NCBI GenBank assembly: GCA_964619955.1
Contig: CAZUJF010000005.1
Location: 1 to 64,000 of the forward strand
Length of the DNA stretch: 64,000 bases
From: JACQFK01 sp964619955
GTDB lineage: Bacteria; Planctomycetota; MHYJ01; JACPRB01
Reading direction: 5' to 3'
The notes under the pieces: model-generated
The model's database searches: none
Told to the model about the DNA's origin: nothing
The model's input: only the letters and a program-made list of their open reading frames with translations
In this document: positions 17,580 to 26,700 of the stretch, piece after piece
How positions within the stretch are numbered: the stretch's first letter is position 1
Layout: each line of letters starts with the position of its first letter
Program-made: the position numbers and the translations under genes

Positions 17580-17944
17580 CGGGCGCTCTTGAAGGTCCGT
17601 CCGACGAAACGGCCCGTGCGGCGGCGGCCGTCCGCGTCGATGCGGACCAGCCAGCCCGGTTTTCCGGGCGCAGGCTCGTAGTGCGGGTAGGGACGCTCCT
17701 TCAGGTAGTCGGCGACCCGGCGCCGGCCTTCGGGCGAGTCGACGGAGCGGAGGCATTCGGACAGGGGCCTGGCCCGGCCGGATTCCTGCAGCGCCAGGAC
17801 CTGGGTGCCCGCCAGGAGGGGCTCCAGCGCCCGGCCCAGGGTGGCCCAGAATTCGATCTGGCCCGCGATCGAACGCTTCAGGAGGCCGCCCGTCTGCCGC
17901 GCATCCAGGATCAGGGCATCCGAGATCTTGACCGGCTGGCTCAT
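17576..17944 (-). CDS. ParD-like antitoxin
   Basis: 122 aa from the ATG at 17944 (MSQPVKISDALILDARQTG). The N-terminus, including LKRSIAGQIEFWATLGRALEPLL, matches ParD-like antitoxins (ribbon-helix-helix-like DNA-binding start). The C-terminal half has a basic/aromatic segment (YLKERPYPHYEPAPGKPGWLVRIDADGRRRTGRFVGRTF) that probably wraps the toxin. It overlaps the zeta gene, the standard order (antitoxin first) for a type II pair. A perfect palindrome immediately upstream is the likely autoregulatory operator. An alternative ATG at 17971 would start inside that palindrome and is less likely. Confidence 0.8.
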   Translation of the reverse strand: MSQPVKISDALILDARQTGGLLKRSIAGQIEFWATLGRALEPLLAGTQVLALQESGRARPLSECLRSVDSPEGRRRVADYLKERPYPHYEPAPGKPGWLVRIDADGRRRTGRFVGRTFKSAR

Positions 17945-17952
17945 GTCTGGAG

Positions 17953-17969
17953 GGTAGCAAAATGCTACC
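17953..17969. promoter_or_regulatory. Palindromic operator of the toxin-antitoxin operon
   Basis: GGTAGCA-AAA-TGCTACC is a perfect 7-bp inverted repeat with a 3-nt centre, lying 9 to 25 nt upstream of the antitoxin ATG. Such sites are where type II antitoxins bind to repress their own operon. No ribosome-binding site is seen between the palindrome and the ATG. Confidence 0.6.
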
Positions 17970-18054
17970 ATTCAAATCAAGAGGCCGGCGATCTTCTGCA
18001 TCGCCTCGGTGTCGACTTCCTGGAGGAACAGATGCTTGATCCGAGCCGGGGGCC

Positions 18055-18705
18055 TCAGGGCTTGCCGGCGAGCTTCGCCTTCTCGGCCGGCCAGTTCGGA
18101 TTGGGCAGCGATTCCCAGAGGCGGACCGAGTCCACCGCGAACGACTCTCCCGAGACGGGGAAGCCGAACGTGGACTTGTCCAACGCCACGCCGTCGTGCT
18201 CCCCGAAGGCGACGACCTTGTCGTCCACCTGGGCGAGGAACTCGCGTCCGCGGATCTCGATCAGCAGGCGGTGCCATTCCCCGGCCTTCAGCTCGACCGC
18301 GCCCTTGGCGAGCGTCTGCGGCTTTTCATCGCCGTTCTTGGGCACGTCGCGCCGGAGCGTGAAGCCCTGGGGCGTGAGGATCACCCGGCAGATGTGACCC
18401 TTGCCGTCGAAGCTGCACGTCGCCTGTTTGGCGCCGTCGAGCTTGAACGAGAACTGCAGGAGGAAGTCCTTCGCCGGCAGCGGGTGTTTGATCACGGCGG
18501 CATGTTTGTCCGCGGCCAGCTCCTTGCCGCGCAGGGCGCCGTCGGCGATTGTCCACTCGCCCTTCGACTTCTTCCAGTCCGCGGGGACCTCGGCGCCGCC
18601 GAAATCCTCCGAGAACAGCAGCTTGCCGCGGAGGGAGAGGCGGGAGGCCAGATCCGCAGGCGCTTCCTGCAGCGCCAGCGCGAGGACACAGGCGGTCAGC
18701 ATCAT
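18055..18705 (-). CDS. Secreted DUF1080-like (concanavalin-like) protein
   Basis: 216 aa; ATGATG at 18705 with AAGGA upstream. The signal peptide (MMLTACVLALALQ) is followed by LLFSEDFGGAEVPADWKKSKGEWTIADGALRGKE, the standard opening of DUF1080 and related concanavalin-A-like domains. The core strands (FLLQFSFKLDG, GEWHRLLIEIRGREFLAQVDD) are present. The C-terminus (FAVDSVRLWESLPNPNW) is the variant ending found in planctomycete paralogues. DUF1080 proteins include 3-keto-disaccharide hydrolases; without visible catalytic residues the activity is unproven. It lies downstream of the DUF6807 gene on the same strand (64-nt gap), probably in one transcript. Confidence 0.8.
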   Translation of the reverse strand: MMLTACVLALALQEAPADLASRLSLRGKLLFSEDFGGAEVPADWKKSKGEWTIADGALRGKELAADKHAAVIKHPLPAKDFLLQFSFKLDGAKQATCSFDGKGHICRVILTPQGFTLRRDVPKNGDEKPQTLAKGAVELKAGEWHRLLIEIRGREFLAQVDDKVVAFGEHDGVALDKSTFGFPVSGESFAVDSVRLWESLPNPNWPAEKAKLAGKP

Positions 18706-18769
18706 GAGGGTTCCTTTCGCAACAGACCTGTGAACCCGGAAGCGGCGGAAGGGTTCCGCAGAATCGTTG

Positions 18770-19675
18770 TTATTTCGGGCGCGCCCAGCGCTCCCACGCG
18801 GCGTCGATCTCGTCCGGGTCCGCCGGGCCGCGGTGGATGTGGAAGCGGTACTTGAGGCGCAGGGGCGCCTCCTTCGTCACGACGACGTCCGCCTCCTCGC
18901 TGAACGAGCTGCCCATCCAGCCGTCCCCGCGCACGTGGAAGTATGTCGGATGGTTGGCGTTGTCGGGATGATCCATCAGCGTGATGCCCTCGACGGTCGA
19001 GGGGGTGCTGCGGCCGGAGTAGTCGCACCACTTCGCCCGGCGGTGCGGCATGAGCTGCGCCTCGTTGATCCGCCGCTCGCTGCTGGTGATCGTCCCGCCG
19101 CCGTCGTTCGTGCCCATCATCTTCGCGACCCGCAGAGCGAGCAGGCCGAAGTGGCTCCTGCCGAACGTGACGGGCGCGGAGGCCGGCGTGAGCGTGAGCT
19201 CGAGGTCGAGCGCGTATTCGCCCGGGCCCCCGGGAATGAGCGTCCAGAGACGTTCGTCGAGCAGCAGCGGCTTCTGGTCGGCGTCGAGCCAGCGGGCGCG
19301 CACCCGCATCCGGCCCTGCTCGCCGTCCTCCAGCTTGACGATGCGCTCGTGCACGATGCGCCCCTGCTCCCAGAAGTTCTGCCCGTTCACGTTCTGGTGT
19401 CCGATCCAGAGGCTGAGGTGGTGCCGGTGCGTGAACGGATCGTGGGGATGCGTGAGCCGCGTGAGCGGCGCGCCGGCGGGGCCGATGACGGGGTAGAAAT
19501 ACGGCTTGGGCGCGCGGCCCCCGTAGTGGTAGCGAAGGACCTCGCGGCCGTCGGTCCGGAACGAGATCTGGTCGTCGGGCTGGGGGACCAGCTGCGTCCG
19601 CGGCCAGTCCGCCGCGGGGATGCCGGCGCAGCCGGAGAGGAGGAGGGCGCCGAGGACGGCTAATTTCTGGCGCAA
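18770..19675 (-). CDS. DUF6807 lipoprotein (PmoA-like)
   Basis: 301 aa with a lipobox (LLLSGC, Cys at about 16). The core phrases YFYPVIGPAGAPLTRLTHPHDPFTHRHHLSLWIGHQNVNGQNFWE and FGRSHFGLLALRVAKMM are diagnostic of the DUF6807 (PmoA) family, whose members sit near sugar catabolism genes in planctomycetes and Bacteroidota. A cluster of His residues (HPH..FTHRHH) suggests a metal- or sugar-binding pocket, as in galactose-mutarotase-like folds. Its partner is probably the DUF1080-like gene just downstream. The catalysed reaction is unknown. Confidence 0.85.
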   Translation of the reverse strand: MRQKLAVLGALLLSGCAGIPAADWPRTQLVPQPDDQISFRTDGREVLRYHYGGRAPKPYFYPVIGPAGAPLTRLTHPHDPFTHRHHLSLWIGHQNVNGQNFWEQGRIVHERIVKLEDGEQGRMRVRARWLDADQKPLLLDERLWTLIPGGPGEYALDLELTLTPASAPVTFGRSHFGLLALRVAKMMGTNDGGGTITSSERRINEAQLMPHRRAKWCDYSGRSTPSTVEGITLMDHPDNANHPTYFHVRGDGWMGSSFSEEADVVVTKEAPLRLKYRFHIHRGPADPDEIDAAWERWARPK

Positions 19676-19722
19676 ACCCTGATTTTACGAACCGTTTCGG
19701 CGTTTTGTGCTTCCAATAGTAT

Positions 19723-20118
19723 ATGGATCGGGAAGGGGTGATCCCGCGCGAGCCGCGCGCGAAGACCTCGCTGGCCTGCGAGGTCTTGAGCGAGCGGGGG
19801 CGCACCGTGGCGCAGCTTCGGGATCTGAGCGCGGGCGGCTGCCGCATCGACTGCGCCCGCGGCTACGAGCCGCCGCCGCTGCTCGTCATCACGGTGCAGG
19901 TCCCCGGACGCCTCGCCACGGTCGACCTGCCCGCCGAGCTGCGCTGGCTCGGACCGGGACAGAGCCCCGACCTCAGCGCCCTGGGCTGCCGCTTCATCCA
20001 CTCGCCCCGCTCCCGGCGCGAAGCCGAGGCCCTCTTCACCGAGCTGGCCTGCCGTCCGCAGTCCTCCGCCCGTCCCGGCGATTCCACCCACAAGCTGCCC
20101 CCCGCGGCCCGCCGCTGA
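19723..20118 (+). CDS. PilZ domain protein
   Basis: 131 aa. The sequence shows the PilZ layout: a basic N-terminal motif (PREPRAK) followed by DLSAGGCRI (the [D/N]xSxxG motif) and a beta-barrel strand LGCRFIH. PilZ domains bind cyclic di-GMP through RxxxR and [D/N]xSxxG. Here the first motif is RxxR (R9, R12), one residue short, so binding may be altered. No other domain is present; the C-terminal 25 residues are Pro/Ala-rich. No ribosome-binding site precedes the ATG, so a short-leader or leaderless start is possible. It is divergent from the DUF6807 gene. Confidence 0.75.
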   Translation: MDREGVIPREPRAKTSLACEVLSERGRTVAQLRDLSAGGCRIDCARGYEPPPLLVITVQVPGRLATVDLPAELRWLGPGQSPDLSALGCRFIHSPRSRREAEALFTELACRPQSSARPGDSTHKLPPAARR

Positions 20119-20173
20119 CGTTGTAATAGGCGCCCCCGTTCGGGCTATTCATTCCCCGGAGGATACTGCGCTC

Positions 20174-23100
20174 ATGATGCATCTCGTCGCCGCCGCGCTG
20201 CTGTCGCTGTCCGCCCAGGAACCCGCCCCCAAGGCGCCCGAGGGCTGGAAGGTCGAGGTCGTCGCGAAATACCCCGACATCAAGTTCCCGTCCGTGCTCT
20301 GCTTCGCCCCCGACGGCCGCCTCTTCGTCGGCGAGGATCCGATGGACATGGACGGCCCCGTCAACAAACCCATCGACCGCATCCTCTGTTACCACCCGGA
20401 CGGGAAGGTCACCGTCTTCGCCGAGAACCTCTACGCCGTCTTCGGCCTGCAATACCTCGACGGCAAACTCTACGTCCATCACACGCCGCGCTTCAGCGTC
20501 TTCACCGACGACCACGGCGTGGGGAAGGACCGCGTCGACCTCATCGAGTGCACGAATCCGAACCCTGCGCCCGGCTTCAACGACCACATCCCCTCGAACT
20601 GCCGCATCGCGATGGACGGCTACCTCTACGTCAGCGTCGGCGACAAGGGCCTCTACGGCGCGGTCGGCAAGGACGGCAAAACCGCGCAGATCTTCGGCGG
20701 CGGCATCTTCCGCATCCGCCCCGACGGCACGGACCTCGAGGTCTACTCGACCGGGACGCGCAACCACCTCGACGTCGCGGTGACGCACGAGGACGAGCTC
20801 TTCACGTACGACAATACCGACGACGGCCACGGCTGGTGGACGCGCGTGACGCACATGGTGGACGGCGGCTTCTACGGCTATCCCTGGGACTACAAGCCGC
20901 GCCGCCCCTACACGCTCTGGATGATGGACGATTTCAAGGGCGGCTCCGGCTGCGCATCGATCGCGTACAACGAGGACGCGCTGCCCGCCAACTACCGCGG
21001 CAATCTCTTCCTGTCCGACTGGGCGCGCAAGGAGGTCCTGCGCCTCGAGATCGCGCGCGAGGGGGCCACCTGGAAGATCCTCAAGACGGAGAAGTTCCTC
21101 ACGGGCGTCAGCGGCGGGGAGTTCCGCCCGCTCGGCCTGGCCGTGTCGCCGGACGGGATGTCGCTCTACGTCTGCGACTGGAATTACGGCGGCTGGGTGG
21201 CGAAAGGCAAACAGACGGGGCGCCTCATCAAGGCGACGTACACGGGCGGGGCGAGTCTCGCCGCGCCCAAGCCCGCGTGGTACGTCCCGGCGGCGACGGC
21301 GAAGACTTTCGAGGCGTCGAACGCGGAGCTGGTGAAGGGGCTCTCGCATCCGTCGCACGAGGTCCGGTTGACGGCGCAGCGCCGGCTGGCGGACCGCAAG
21401 GCGGTGCCGGAGCTCGAGGCGGTGCTGGCCTCCGGGGACGCGGCCGCGAAGCGCCACGCCCTCTGGGCGCTGGACGCGCTGGGGAAGACCGGCCTCGCGG
21501 CGCTCAAGGACGCCGATGCCTCGGTGCGGCGCCAGGCGGCGCGGCAACTGGGCACGCGGAAGCTGGCTCCGGCGGGCGTGTTCCCGCTGCTCAAGGATGC
21601 CGACGCGAGCGTTCGATTCCAGGCGGCGACCGCGCTGGGGCGGATCGGCGATGCCTGCGCCGTCGTAGGGCTGGTCGATCTTCTGGAGGAAAAGGATCTC
21701 TTCGTCCGCTACGCCGCGTTCAAGGCGCTCAACCGCCTGGGACGCGAGAAACCCGCTTCGTGGAGTCTCATCGTGGCGGGTCTGGAAAGTCCGAAGCCCG
21801 AAGTCCGCGAGGGCACGCTCTTTGCGTTGCGTGAAACCTACGATGAGAATTTGGTCAAAGCGCTGATCGCGGCGCCGAAGTCCCCGGAGTCCCTCGCCGC
21901 GCTCGCCGAGCTGCACCGCAGTCCGGCGCCGTGGAAGGGGCAGTGGTGGGGCACGCAGCCGGTGGCGCAGCCGCGGCCCGCGAAGGTCGTGGAGTACGCG
22001 GGCACGAAGCTCGTGCTCGAGGCGCTGCGGGCCGCGCTCGGCGACGCGAACGCCGCGATCCGTCGGGCGGCCGTCGAGAGCGTGCTCGTCACGAAGGATC
22101 TTCAGACGGCGAAGTCGCTCCGCGAACTCTTTGCGAAGGAGTCCGACGTCGAGGTCCGCAAGGGCATCCTCAAGGCGCTGGGCGCGCTCAAAGACGCCGC
22201 CGCCGCGGAGCTGGTGGCGTCCGCGTTCAAGGATCCCGCCCTGCTCGTCGAAGCCGCGAACGCCGCCGAGGCGATCGGCGGACCGGCCTTGATCAAAATG
22301 CTGGCCGAGCTCGCGGAGGGCGCGACCGCCTCTGAGATCCTGCTGCCGGCGCTCGGCGCGCTGGGCCGTCTGAAGGCCGGCGCTCCCACGGCGGCGAAAC
22401 ACGCCGCCCACGCGGATGCGAAGGTCGCGCTGGCCGCTCTGAACGCGCTCGGCCAGATCGGCGGGGAGGTCTCCCTGCAAGCCCTGATGAAGGCGCTGGA
22501 GGATGCGCGCCTCGACGTGCGCAAGGCGGCGCTCGGCGCCCTGGGCGGGCTCGCCTCGAAGTCCGCGATCCCCGCGCTGCTCAAGAGCTCGCTGGACAAG
22601 GCCACCCGCTTCGAGGCCATCGCGGCGCTCGCGGCGACCCCGGACCTGCGCGCGCTCGACGCCTTCCTTGAGGGGCTGGGAAGCCGCAACGCGACGCTCC
22701 GCGAGTCCTGCCGCAAGGCGGTCGCCGTCCTCGGTCCGGCCGCCCTGCCCGCGATCGAGGCGCAGATGGAGGCGGCGTCGCTGTCCAACGAAGTGGTGAC
22801 CGAGCTGCAGCGCATCTACAACAAACCGACCGCCATCAGCGAGTGGATGATCCTCGGATCGTTCGCGAACCCCTGTCCCGAGCCGTTTCCCGCGGACGCG
22901 CCGGCGATGGAGTCGGAGTTCAAGGACGCCGCGGGCAAGGCGGTCCGCTGGAAGCCGGCGAAGGTCTCGGGCGAGCACGGCATGGTGGACCTCGGGAGGC
23001 AGATGACGATCCAGAGCGACGCGACCGTCTATGCGACGACGACGCTGGAGTCGGCGTCCGACCGCGAGGTGGAGTTCGTGGCCGGCAGCGACGACACGCT

Positions 23101-23770
23101 GACCGTCTGGCTCAACGGAAAGAAGCTCTTCGAGGACCTGAACAACCACGGCTGGAAGTGGGACGCCTACCATTTCCGCGGGACGCTCAAGGCCGGCCGC
23201 AACGTGATCCTGGTGAAGTGCGCGAACTCGGGCGGCGGCTGGCAGTTCTCGCTCGCGGTTCCCGCGGCGCGCCAGGGACGCCTCTTCGAGGCGAAGCCGC
23301 AGAAGCTCGATCCGAAGGTTTACGCGGCCTTCGCGCGGAAGAACGCGGGGGACGCGGCGCGCGGCCGCGCGCTCTTCGCCGACCTGAAGGGCATCGCCTG
23401 CATCAAGTGCCACAAGCTGGAGGGGCAGGGCGGCGAGGTGGGGCCGGACCTCACGGGCGTTGGCGGCAAGTACGGGAAGGACCACTTCATCGAGGCGATC
23501 CTCGCGCCGTCGGCGAAGATCCTGGACGGCTACAAGCTGACGAAGATCCTCACGAAATCCGGCGACGTGAAGGCCGGGCGTTTCCTGGGAGAGACCGGGG
23601 ACGAGATCGTGCTCATGGACGCGGAGGGGAAGAAGCTGCCGGTCCGCAAGGCGGACGTCGAGCAGCGCGCCGAGAGCGAGCTGTCGCTGATGCCCGAGGG
23701 CCTGAACACGGGGTTGTCGCTGCAGGACTTCGCGGACCTGGTGGGCTTCCTGGAGTCGCTGAAGAAATAG
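20174..23770 (+). CDS. PVC-type haem protein: dehydrogenase-like propeller, HEAT repeats, c-haem domain
   Basis: 1198 aa; ATGATG at 20174 behind GGAGGA. The N-terminal 380 residues after the signal peptide are the 'putative membrane-bound dehydrogenase' propeller of PVC bacteria (GRLFVGEDPMDMDGP, NHLDVAVTHEDELF, GFYGYPWDY, RGNLFLSDW, GGEFRPLGLAVSPDG). About 390-830 is a long run of HEAT repeats (LKDADASVRFQAATALGRIGD and many like it). About 880-1040 is a jelly-roll-like module (TLTVWLNGKKLF). The C-terminus is a c-type cytochrome with CIKCH (Cys1076, His1080) and GPDLTGVG. These giant proteins are hallmarks of Planctomycetota and Verrucomicrobiota and are linked to sugar oxidation; the substrate is unknown. 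Confidence 0.9.
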   Translation: MMHLVAAALLSLSAQEPAPKAPEGWKVEVVAKYPDIKFPSVLCFAPDGRLFVGEDPMDMDGPVNKPIDRILCYHPDGKVTVFAENLYAVFGLQYLDGKLYVHHTPRFSVFTDDHGVGKDRVDLIECTNPNPAPGFNDHIPSNCRIAMDGYLYVSVGDKGLYGAVGKDGKTAQIFGGGIFRIRPDGTDLEVYSTGTRNHLDVAVTHEDELFTYDNTDDGHGWWTRVTHMVDGGFYGYPWDYKPRRPYTLWMMDDFKGGSGCASIAYNEDALPANYRGNLFLSDWARKEVLRLEIAREGATWKILKTEKFLTGVSGGEFRPLGLAVSPDGMSLYVCDWNYGGWVAKGKQTGRLIKATYTGGASLAAPKPAWYVPAATAKTFEASNAELVKGLSHPSHEVRLTAQRRLADRKAVPELEAVLASGDAAAKRHALWALDALGKTGLAALKDADASVRRQAARQLGTRKLAPAGVFPLLKDADASVRFQAATALGRIGDACAVVGLVDLLEEKDLFVRYAAFKALNRLGREKPASWSLIVAGLESPKPEVREGTLFALRETYDENLVKALIAAPKSPESLAALAELHRSPAPWKGQWWGTQPVAQPRPAKVVEYAGTKLVLEALRAALGDANAAIRRAAVESVLVTKDLQTAKSLRELFAKESDVEVRKGILKALGALKDAAAAELVASAFKDPALLVEAANAAEAIGGPALIKMLAELAEGATASEILLPALGALGRLKAGAPTAAKHAAHADAKVALAALNALGQIGGEVSLQALMKALEDARLDVRKAALGALGGLASKSAIPALLKSSLDKATRFEAIAALAATPDLRALDAFLEGLGSRNATLRESCRKAVAVLGPAALPAIEAQMEAASLSNEVVTELQRIYNKPTAISEWMILGSFANPCPEPFPADAPAMESEFKDAAGKAVRWKPAKVSGEHGMVDLGRQMTIQSDATVYATTTLESASDREVEFVAGSDDTLTVWLNGKKLFEDLNNHGWKWDAYHFRGTLKAGRNVILVKCANSGGGWQFSLAVPAARQGRLFEAKPQKLDPKVYAAFARKNAGDAARGRALFADLKGIACIKCHKLEGQGGEVGPDLTGVGGKYGKDHFIEAILAPSAKILDGYKLTKILTKSGDVKAGRFLGETGDEIVLMDAEGKKLPVRKADVEQRAESELSLMPEGLNTGLSLQDFADLVGFLESLKK

Positions 23771-26700
23771 CTATTTGCCCAGCAGCAGCAGCCCGGCGCC
23801 GTCGATCTCGTCGCCGGCGCTCCCGAAGAGGCCGAGCACCGGCGTGCCGTCGCCGCCGAGGGTGAGCTCCTCGCCTCCGCCGCGATGGCCGATCCAGTCG
23901 CTTTCATAGCGGTCCGGCGCCGCGAGGCGTGCGCCGGAGATCCGCATGAAGACGAGCTTGAAGGCGTTGAGGCGGTCCGTGCCGCGGGCGACCATGCCGC
24001 CCACGGCGTAGCCCGGTTTCGCGACGATCTCCAGTCCCAGGCCGCCCTTCCCGAATTTCCCGCCCTCGCCCTCCCCGGAGGCCCCGGTGTAGAGCGGCTG
24101 CAGGGCGTTGAGGTTGCCCGGTCCGGTCAGGCTGTACCGGAACCCCCTCAGGAACATCCTCGGCTGGGGGGCGTCCGAGAAATCGGAGCCGCCCGTTCCC
24201 CCGATGTGCGCGCTCTTGACGAGCGGGCCCTCGGGCGACGAGGGACGGAAGCTGGGGCGGGGCGTCCGGCGGGAGAGCAGCCCTCCGTAGGGCGAGAGTC
24301 TCGAGGGCGGGATCGGACGCTCGAGGGCCCCGCCCGGGAGCTGCCAGCCCACCGCGACATGTTCGTTGCCGCCGCCCTGCTTCTGGAGCACCTCGATGTA
24401 GTAGCGTTTCCCGCCGACGAGCGTGACGGGGGAGGACTTCTGCTGGCCGGGGTCGGCGTCCCACTTGCGCTGGTCCACCGCATGATTCAGCCCGCAGAGC
24501 CGCTGCTTCTTCGCCGGCGTGTCGTCCGTGCTGAGCCAGAGCTCCGAGTGGTCGTCGCTGGCGATCCAGAAGACGTACTCGCCGGAGGCGGGCGGATGGA
24601 CGTAGCCGCGGATGCGGCAGCCGTAGTCGTTGCCCATGCTCCAGGAGTCGATGTGGGTGATGGGGCCGGAGAGGTCCGGCTTGCCCTCCTTGAACTTCGC
24701 GCTGCCGGTCATGCCCCCGATGGCGTCGCCTCCGATGCCGCGGTAGATCTCTCGAAGGATCGTGCCCGTGGGGCTTAAGTCGACGGGAGGCCGGCTCTTC
24801 AGGAGTTCCTTCACCTCGCCCTCGCGCGGCTGGCCCGAGCGGACCGCGCTGACGGCGAGATAGGCGACGGAGAAGCCCTTCTGCTCGCTGAGGAGGCGGA
24901 GCTTCTTCGGCCCCGGCGCGGCGAACTTGAGCGGGCCCAGCTCGACCCAGACCCAGCGGTCCGGCTCCTTGGGGCCGGTGTGGTCGGAGTGCTTCTTCTT
25001 CAGGCCAGCCGCGGGCGGCTTCACCGCGATCCACTCCTCGCCCCCGGGCTCGGCGGTCACGGTCTCCCTCGGATTCTTCGCGGAGGGGCCGCTGAGCCCG
25101 CTGCCCTGGAGGTAGAACGTGAAGACCTCCTGGCAGCAGCCGCCCGCGTAGACCCAGGCCTTGTAGGCCGCGCCGGCCTGGACGCCGACCTCGACTTCGA
25201 GCGCGTTGCCGGCGGCCTTGCCCGCGGCGGAGTCCGCCGTCGAGTACCAGAAGGATTCGATCTTCGAGCTCGAGGAGGGGCTGAACGTGCCCGTGCCCGC
25301 CAGATCCTCGGAGAAGAAGAAGAAGTCCCGGGTCGCCGCGAGGCGGTCCTCGAGGAAGGCCTTGTTGCGCAGGGCGAACGCGGAGGGCTTCGCCAGCAGG
25401 ACCGCGTAGATCTCGCCGGCGGCGCCCCGGGTCTTCATGGCGGCGAAGTCCTCCTCCGCCGCCCAGAAGCGGCGCCGGATCTCGCCCTCGGCGGGGTCGG
25501 GCGTGCGCGGGAGGCTCTTCCACTTGTCGGGGAGGGAGGACGCGGACTGCCCGTCGAGCGCGGCGAGCAGGGCGGCGGCGCGGGCGTCCGTCGGACGCTT
25601 GTCGCCGCGCAGGGCCAGCAGGGCGGCGACGCTGCCGGCGCCGATCTCGCCCGCCGGGACGTCGAGGACCCCGCCCTCGGCCTGCAGCGCGACGCCCCGG
25701 GGGCCGGCGTCCAGGATCGCGCCCTCCAGCAGTTCGGTCGTGCCGCTTTCGCCGATGAACTCCAGCTTCACTTTCGAGCCCTTCGCCCAGCGGGGGAGGA
25801 GTTTCGGGACCTCGGCGAGGGCGTCGGCGGCCAGTTTGAGGTCCGCGAGGTCCTCCTCCGCCTCCTTCTTCGCCGCCGCATCCGTCAGGGCCGCGGCGAT
25901 CTGCCGGACCTGCAGCAGCGAAGCGGCGTAATCGCGCGAGGCGGCGGGGCCCAGGGCCTTCGCCCAGGCGGCGCGGTAGGTGTCGAGGGGCGTGGCGGGT
26001 TTGGGCGGGGCCGGCTTCGGCGGGGCGGGTTTGGGTTTCGGCTTGGGCTTCGGGGGCGTCCCGGGGACCGCCGGCGGTTCCGCGGCGTCGACGGCCTTTT
26101 CGAAATCCTCGGAGGCCGTCGCGACCCCGAGCGCCTCGACGCGGCCGCGCAGCTGCTCCACCTGGGCGGCATCCTTGCGCTTCGCGGCGGCGACGGCCAG
26201 GTCGATCAGCGGCTGGGCGAGGCGCCGCGCCGCGGCGTCGAGCTTCTGGATCCTGCCGTCGAGGGCGCGGATCCATTCCGGGTTCTCGCGGCGCTTCCGG
26301 GCGGCGTCGAGCATCAGGGCGGCTTCGCGGAGCTGCTCCTTCTGGATCAGCGGCAGCGTCAGCGCGTCGATCTCGTCCAGCTCCTGGGCGAACGACTTCG
26401 GGGGCTCGGGCGCCGGGGCCGGGACGGGGGGCGGAGCCGGCGCCGGCGGTTTCGGGCCCGGGGGGCCGGTGACCGAAACGTGGTCCGGCGGAGGGGGCGG
26501 CGGCTTGGAGCCTCCCGAAAGCGCGGCGATGAGGAGGATGAGCACGACGAGCGCCCCGACGCCCGCGCCGATCCAGAGCGCGGCCCGGGATTTGGCGGGC
26601 GCGGGCGCCGCCGGGGCGGGCGTGCGGGGGATGGCGCGGAGTTTCGCGGAGGATTCCGGCGACGGGCTGCGGACGATCGGGATGCGTCCCGAGGAGCCGC

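Noticed and set aside
17972..18048. Short minus-strand ending RIKHLFLQEVDTEAMQKIAGLL
   Set aside because: It looks like the tail of a real protein but is too short and unsupported to call; it may be a gene remnant.
20036..23485. Long minus-strand open frame opposite the PVC haem protein
   Set aside because: Composition is that of an antisense shadow; the plus strand encodes a recognised multidomain protein.
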